Shown here: positions 58,028 to 64,000 of the stretch, in pieces
Layout of the letters: each line of letters begins with the position of its first letter
Position numbering within the stretch: position 1 is the stretch's first letter
Assembly: GCA_015680685.1 (NCBI GenBank)
Contig: MNCI01025178.1
Span: 65,073-129,072, forward strand
Direction: 5' to 3'
DNA from: Gnetum montanum
Lineage: Eukaryota; Streptophyta; Gnetopsida; Gnetales; Gnetaceae
DNA length: 64,000 nucleotides
Program-made: the position numbers and the translations under genes
Notes under the pieces: generated by a model
The model's input: only the letters and a program-made list of their open reading frames with translations
The model's database searches: none
What the model was told of the DNA's origin: nothing

Positions 58028-58892
58028 TGATAAAACCAATTTTTGTGTTAATGCACTATCATATTTGCAATATCATATCAACAATATCGTAGCTCACGTT
58101 ATGTCATCATTGATACGATGTCTTCGAAGCTATGTAGCCCTATAAATATTGATACTTGGGTGCACAAGCAATAACAATTTCATTCCACCCTTACCCAAAT
58201 TCTTACAGCTTCATTTCGTAGTTATAGTAATATTGTGAATGCCTGCATTATGGTGTTAAGGAGTTGACTGAAGTCTTTATTCAAGTTGTACTTGGGCACA
58301 GTTTATGACTGGCAATAAAGATTAACAACATTTTACGTCATTGCAACATTCCTTACTTTTTTTATTCCCTTGTTTACTAGCATATTTTCTTACTTTCCTA
58401 GCTTAATCATTTACATTTCAACATATTTTACTTTTATGCTTATTAGTTAAGCAGAATGGGTACGACTAGTTTCAAGCACTAAGTGTGATTGTTTGGTAAC
58501 CTAGTAGTGATCTTGCTTTATTCACTTAGTAGTAATTCCACTTAGTAATCCTAGTGGTAATGACGTGTATAATAAACTAGGACCAGATATCCATCATCCT
58601 AAGCTAGAATAGATTGGTATTTTCATTGTTATTAGACTCAGACTTTTAATCTCATTTTAATCATGTTTACCGCTAGGAGCATTAAGAGCCCTACAACATC
58701 ATTTATCACATGCCTCATTGAGAGTCAAATCATACATTAAGATTTCACTAATTTGAAGTGGGAAGACAACGACCCCAAACTTAACATCAACTCATAGCAT
58801 AATTAGATTGTCCATCCACAGATAATGATCTGGTCATGCACAGATACTTGTGACTTATATGGTACAGTATTGGGATATGCCACAACTCATCA
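58028..58892 (+). mobile_element. 5' LTR of Athila-like element H (865 bp)
   Basis: It starts about TGATAAAACCAATTTTTG and ends ACAACTCATCA at 58892. The TATA box CCTATAAATATT is at 58139-58150 and GCAATAAAGATTAAC near 58310. The U5 blocks (GATTGTCCATCC..., 'ACTTGTGACTTATATGG') match C and I. The start is placed by analogy with G. Confidence 0.75.
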
Positions 58893-58915
58893 TTGGCACA
58901 ATTATCGAGGATGTA
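58893..58915 (+). promoter_or_regulatory. Decayed primer-binding site of element H
   Basis: TTGGCACAATTATCGAGGATG directly follows the LTR end, a mutated version of the tRNA-Asp site seen in F and G. I has a still more changed version (TTGGCTTTGATGCTAAGGATG, 62435). Confidence 0.55.
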
Positions 58916-59035
58916 TTAATGTGTGCTGAGTAGTTGATCTTATAAAGTTTGTTATTTCAAAAACCAAAAAGTTTATCTTTTAGACCTTTAATCAATTTTA
59001 ATAACAAACACATAATTAAGTGTCAAATACACAAT

Positions 59036-61450
59036 ATGGCTTCAACACTTAAATAGAAATTATCAACTGCCAAAGAGCTACAAAAGAGTAATGACAAAAC
59101 ACATGATGATGAAGACTAGAGTACACCTATGAAAACAAGGATCTCATATGCTCATACCAATCCCTATTATCCTAATTTACATTCATCTTTCACCAAGATA
59201 AGTAGCTAAGGTAGGAAGACTTGCAAGGCAACATCATTTTGCCTCTAGAGTGTTAAGCACCATCCATACTTCAAGCAACCTTAATGGTGATGAACCTAAG
59301 CCATGCACAGGAAGGGTATCATGTGACCAAACACGACTAGGTTGTATCAACCCATAGAGGTGAAAGTATGAAGAGATGCTCCTATGGAGATAAGATGAGA
59401 AAATAACAAAGGAAAGAAAATCAATTCAAATGTTATCCTTGAGGAAATTAATGACAATGCGTTCTTACTAGAGAAACTTCACCACAATCATGAAGCCCAC
59501 TCACAAACGCCTATTATTTATTTGGAAGAACCTATCAAGGTATAATTACATTCAACCCTTTCAAGGACACCAGGAAGAGAGGTAGAAGACTCTAGACATA
59601 GGTAGAGCTTAAGGCCTAGAGCTTATGCAGAATTACAAATGAATGAATTCCATAGTCCTAGAAGGAGAACTAGCTAGCATCATTCTCCAACTACTTCATC
59701 TTCCTCCTCACGATCACTAGTGGACTCTAGAAGAATGGAATGAAAACTTAGAGATTACAATAGGCAAAGATGTTGAGCTCATGATAGGCATGAATATTGA
59801 AAAATACATCTTGATGAGAAAGAGGATGAGTATGAACCAAGAAGAGACAGGATTAGACATGAAGAGAAAGAACATTATAAGCACCAAAGGATACATCACT
59901 ACAACAAAGCTTATGAATTCAATGATAATGAAGAGCCCTTTTTGGCCACTCTAGAATGATCAATATCAGGGAAGTAGTATATATTTCAACTAGGCATGTT
60001 AGGGATAGTCACATCAAGTGACTAGATATAAATAACATTCCTAAATTTGAAGGTGAATACAATGCAAATCCACAACATCACCTTCAAGCATTCTATGATG
60101 CATGTGTCCTCCAGAATATTGAAAGTGCTTGGCAAAAACTCAAGTTGTTTTCTAGTACACTCATTAAAGAGGTAGAGAGCTAGTATAGATCATTGGAACC
60201 AAAATCAATTAGGAGATGAAGTACGATGCTCAAGCTCTTTAATGACATATATCAAACTTACTCAAGAGTGTCTAACCTCAGAAAGCAAATCTAGGGGTGG
60301 AAACAAGGGATACGTGAATTTTTTGATGCAACAATAGACAAATATTATTCTCTTCTACATAGATACCTAGGCCATGGATTCTCAAAATGTTAGCAACTTA
60401 GGCACATCATTGATGGGTTAAGAAATAAACCAGAGAAACCCTTAGGGGCTATGCCCAAGGGAAACTATCAGAGATGACCACCCATTACATCCAAAGGTTA
60501 ATATACCAAGTGGCAAAGGAGGAAGAAGAGTTAAAGAAGAGAGAATTAGCTAAAGAGTATAACTGAGATCCATTAATTAGAAAATAAGATGTATGACTGT
60601 GCAATAAGTATGAAGAAGAAACCTTAGAAGATGTGATTCAAAAGAAAACTCTACCAATTCAAAAATCTATCAATGATATAGCAACAAAGGTAGAGAAGTT
60701 GTGACACTCAGTGGATGAGAATTTTGCTACATCTCTCAAGATAGTAGAAGAAAGCACTAAATAAGCATTCAAAAAAGGCAAAGTTTAGAAAAAGAAAAGA
60801 GATCATGGACAAGAAGATTACAAGCAGAAAGGAAAAGTTGGTGAAGTTGAGGAGTGTACTAACTCTTGTTTAGACGATGAGAAAGGACGCAAGCTATGCC
60901 AGTATGAACATCCTCAGGGATGTTTTCCTATTATGGTCCACTTGCAAGATTATGGGGCATTCACGCTTAATCCAAAATTTCTTAAAAAGTAGATGCCAAG
61001 AAGGTTACCTTATCCTCAAGGTAATATCAAAAAAATCTTCTTGCCAACTTACTATCCAAGTGAAGCCTACCCTTAACCACATGAACAATACTAGGTGTAA
61101 TGATAACAATATTCAAATATACAACCAAATCCTTATGGATATCATGTAAAACATCCAATCTCTTTAGGGAATGCTTCAATTCATACTTCTTCTCATTATT
61201 ATCCACCTGAGTATTATAGACCTACCACTCCAAGGATAGATCCCAATCCCTACGCATATTAGCCAACAGTTGGTCTATCAAATCATGTAAAGAAAGTTGC
61301 CATCACAACCACAACAGCTGTTCTAATTCTTTATAGCTAGTACCACCACCAATCATGTAAAGAAAGTTGCCATCACAACCACAACAAAAGAGTGCAACAA
61401 GGGTAGTGAAGATGCAAGAGGAAATAATCATAAATGAGCCTTGATTGAGG
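59036..61450 (+). pseudogene. gag of Athila-like element H
   Basis: The plus-strand start MASTLK, then 'TRISYAHTNPYYPNLHSSF', parallels G and I. An Arg/Glu-rich, probably disordered region follows (59580-59930), then the capsid core 'IPKFEGEYNANPQHHLQAFYD', 'WQKLKLFSSTLI', 'LRKQI.GWKQG', 'YYSLLHRYLGHGFS' and 'HIIDGLRNK' (60040-60430). Next are coiled-coil-like Lys/Glu sequence, the knuckle 'CQYEHPQGCFP' (60897-60930) and the Tyr/Pro tail 'SHYYPPEYYRP' (61190). A 36 bp direct repeat (61281-61316 and 61351-61386) lies near the end. Stops are frequent. Confidence 0.8.
61281..61386 (+). repeat. 36 bp perfect direct repeat near the gag H end
   Basis: AATCATGTAAAGAAAGTTGC and the following 16 bases occur identically at 61281-61316 and 61351-61386, 70 bp apart. 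The perfect identity contrasts with the decayed surroundings, implying a recent small duplication or an assembly error. Confidence 0.85.
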
Positions 61451-61559
61451 AAACATCCATTCTTCTGAACAAGTCTAGAGAGGGTTCAAAGGATGGGGTC
61501 TTCATATACTTCAATCCCATCTACACACACTCCTCTAGGGAATACTAGGATTACATCTT

Positions 61560-62434
61560 TGGTTAATCATATTTTTCATAGGTTCCAATATCAAATTCCA
61601 CCTTCAATACTAGATCCTTGATATTGGAGCACAAGTGGTGATATCAGATACCCAATAACATGGGGTTTATTTTTGCCTATAATATGCTTACACTCACTGT
61701 GTAGTAGGCATCTTTTCATTCCAACCTTAGGTAGACTCTTAGAGTTTGTTTCTATAGTCTTAGAGAACAGTCAGTGAGTGCTCGTAGTATGGATATGAGT
61801 TTGTTATATGCCATCTTATTTCAGTGGCAATGTACATGGACACATTTCATGAATGGTAATAAGATCAAGATTAATTCTTATTCACTACAACACTTTGACT
61901 TATATTAGATTTACTTTCCATATAATTCACTTTTCATGTACTTAGTTAATATCTACATTACATGCAATTTAATCAATTGGTGGAATGAGTGCGACCAGTT
62001 TCGAGCGTAAACACATATTCACTTAGTAATCCCAATAGCATTATTGCTTGGTTCTCCCAATATCATAGCGCTTGGTAATTCCAGTAGTGGATACATGGGC
62101 TCAAGACATGCACAGCAAGTTGGGAATAGACACTCATTGCTCGTAAGCTAGTTTAGCATTTATCTTCCTATTTTTAGTTAGATTGAATTATTAATTTCTC
62201 TATTATCATTAGAAGTAGCATAAAGCCACAACAACATCAACAACCATATGTATCACCTTAGAATAAACCATACATGACAAAGATACCACTAGTCCAAGTG
62301 GGAAAACAATCTCATGTGATTAATGCTTAATGATCTAGAAGCCACAACAAGTCCCATCCATAAAATTTGGTTGAATTACGTGTGAACACTTGTGATTCAT
62401 ATGACTGGGCATAGGAGGTACCTGCCACTCATCA
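61560..62434 (+). mobile_element. LTR of element I (about 875 bp)
   Basis: It ends CCTGCCACTCATCA at 62434 and is followed by a decayed PBS and a gag. TATA-like CCTATAATATGC is at 61676-61687 and GGTAATAAGATCAAG near 61857. U5 matches C closely (for example CATATGACTGGGCATAGGAGGTACC versus C 8581-8604). The left end is placed by length analogy. It lies directly after gag of H. Confidence 0.75.
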
Positions 62435-62564
62435 TTGGCTTTGATGCTAAGGATGGTGCTAGTTATCTAGATCATTTTTATTATAAATGATCACTATAAA
62501 AGTATGAACGATTTATCTTTTAGAAAATATTAATATTTTATTTCAAATTCCACACATTAAAAAT

Positions 62565-64000
62565 ATGTCTTCTTCACATAGAACCAATAATGCATCGTAT
62601 GATGAAAACATTCACTGGAGAACTAATAAGATCTACACTAAAGGGAATTGGAGTGAACAACCTCAAGCAAGGATTTCATATACTCATTTCCATTCTTACT
62701 ATAGGTAAGGACTACATTTAGTTGCCACAAACAATCCTAGAAGAGATGGAGAAAGTCCTAGAATAAGGAGGTCCTCAAGGCCTAGGACCTCCTCTAAACC
62801 TAGAATAGATAAATCAAGGGACCATAGGGAGAACTATAAAAGCCATGGCAATTCTCCCAGTTCCTAATCTTCCTCTTTCTCTTCAACCTCTAATTCTAAT
62901 GAAGATGAACGTAGGTATAGAGATAAAGCTCCACTATGGGGTCAAGATAAAGATAGAAATCAAACCCAAGGACAAGATGAAAGACATTAAAGTGAGCATA
63001 GACAAGATGATCATAATCTGATGAATAAAAATATAGATTATCCCTACATGTTTGATAAAAATGAACCCTTGTTGGCTACTAGGGGCCTAACAAAGATTTG
63101 AAAGGTAGTTCAAATACCTTAAAGCCATCAAAGGGATAGTCACATAAGATAGCTTGATATGGACTACATTCCTAAATTTAGGGGAGGCTATAATTTTGAT
63201 CCACAACATCATTTACAAGCCTTCCATGATGCCTAAGCCTTGTAAAATATTGAACATAAGGGTAAAAATCTTAATCTCTTCCCTAGGACACTAATAGATG
63301 AAGCAGGAAGCTAGTATAGATTGTTGGAACTAGATTCCATCCACCCATGGTCCACAATGTTGGAGCTCTTAAATGAAAAATACTAAACCTATGTAAGAGT
63401 GTCCAACCTAAGAAAATAAATCCAAAGATGGAAGCAAGAAAATCATGAACCCTTGGATGTGGCCTTGGATAGATACTATTCGCTATTACATAGATGTCTA
63501 AGCCATGATTTCTCTCAAAAAGAGCAACTTTGCCACATCATAGATGGGCTTGATAATCAAATGAGAGAGATTCTGAGGATTTATGCCCAAGGTTAGTTAT
63601 ACAAACTAAAAGTCCATCAAATACAAAGGTTAATCAAGTGGTTGGCAAAAGAAGAAGGATAGTTATGTAAACTAGCGAATGTAGAGAAATATAATTAGGA
63701 CCCAAGTCTTTAAGGAAATGGGGTCCATATCTATGATAAGGAAAAAGAGGCAGCTCTTGGTGAGGTGATTTCACAACAAATCTTGTCAATACAAAAGTCC
63801 ATCGATGAGCTTGAAGCAAGGATAGATAAGATGTGGGAGTTGATGAATGACAAAGTTACAACTTATGTGAAAATCATAGGGGAGAGAGTAACATCACATG
63901 AATCAATTGATCAAAACAAGAGGAGGAAAAAGAACTAAGAAATTAGTAGAAACACATATTGGTAAAAAGGAAAAATGGCTATAGAAGAAGAGGCTATAAA
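62565..64000 (+). pseudogene. gag of Athila-like element I (cut by window edge)
   Basis: The plus-strand start MSSSHRTNNASYDEN is followed by 'QARISYTHFHSYY'. A strongly Arg/Ser/Asp-rich segment follows (62740-63000), then 'YPYMFDKNEPLL', then the capsid core 'IPKFRGGYNFDPQHHLQAFHD', 'LLELDSIHPWSTMLELLNEKY', 'WKQENHEPLDVALDRYYSLLHRCLSHDFS' and 'HIIDGLDNQMREILRIYAQG' (63160-63600), then coiled-coil-like Lys/Glu sequence. It has relatively few stops compared with the other gags. The rest lies outside the window. Confidence 0.85.

Overview
This is nuclear DNA of a seed plant with a large, repeat-rich genome. It is AT-rich and CpG-depleted, and essentially everything recognisable is decayed Ty3/gypsy LTR retrotransposon. 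I found no host protein gene, no rRNA and no intact tRNA gene. Every retroelement frame carries stop codons and frameshifts, so the coding calls below are pseudogenes or element modules. The species cannot be named from this sequence.

Two lineages dominate. (1) An Athila-like family has LTRs of about 0.83-0.89 kb (TGATGA...TCATCA), a primer-binding site matching tRNA-Asp, gag, and a second long ORF (ORF2) that resembles the plant 'putative transposon protein' domain. I label its copies D (1-4545, minus), C (4546-8619, plus), F (42306-45190, minus), G (45191-52646, minus), H (58028-61559, plus) and I (61560-end, plus). J (8620-11680, minus) is an Athila-type pol fragment. (2) A Tat/Ogre-like family has long LTRs (about 1.55-1.7 kb, TGAAACACCAC...), gag-PR, RT with two RNase H domains, and INT. 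Its copies are A (11680-26400, minus) and B (26405-42305, plus). A and B sit head to head and form an inverted repeat with arms of about 13-16 kb around a 1.3 kb spacer.

The most interesting signal is inside A and B. Between protease and reverse transcriptase, both carry a multi-exon transcription unit on the opposite strand to gag/pol. It has its own TATA box (18098 in A, 35444 in B), GT-AG introns, an exon of exactly 138 nt in both copies, and short dyad boxes (GACTACGCTCTC) that also fill the tandem repeats of the LTR U3.

The insertion history can be read directly. Solo LTR K (27230-28946) lies in B with target duplication ATGCT, and A preserves the empty site. Solo LTR L (18825-21012) lies in A with target duplication GGCTA, and B preserves the empty site. 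F is inserted in the ORF2 of G. H and I form LTR-gag-LTR-gag. D and G lack RT and INT at the same place and carry a related non-coding spacer instead, which suggests a non-autonomous subfamily. The interval 52647-58027 is mostly unassigned AT-rich DNA with a 150 bp duplication, a tRNA-like pol III promoter remnant and a tandem array of about 195 bp. One N at 19329 sits between perfect 57 bp duplicates and looks like an assembly join artefact.
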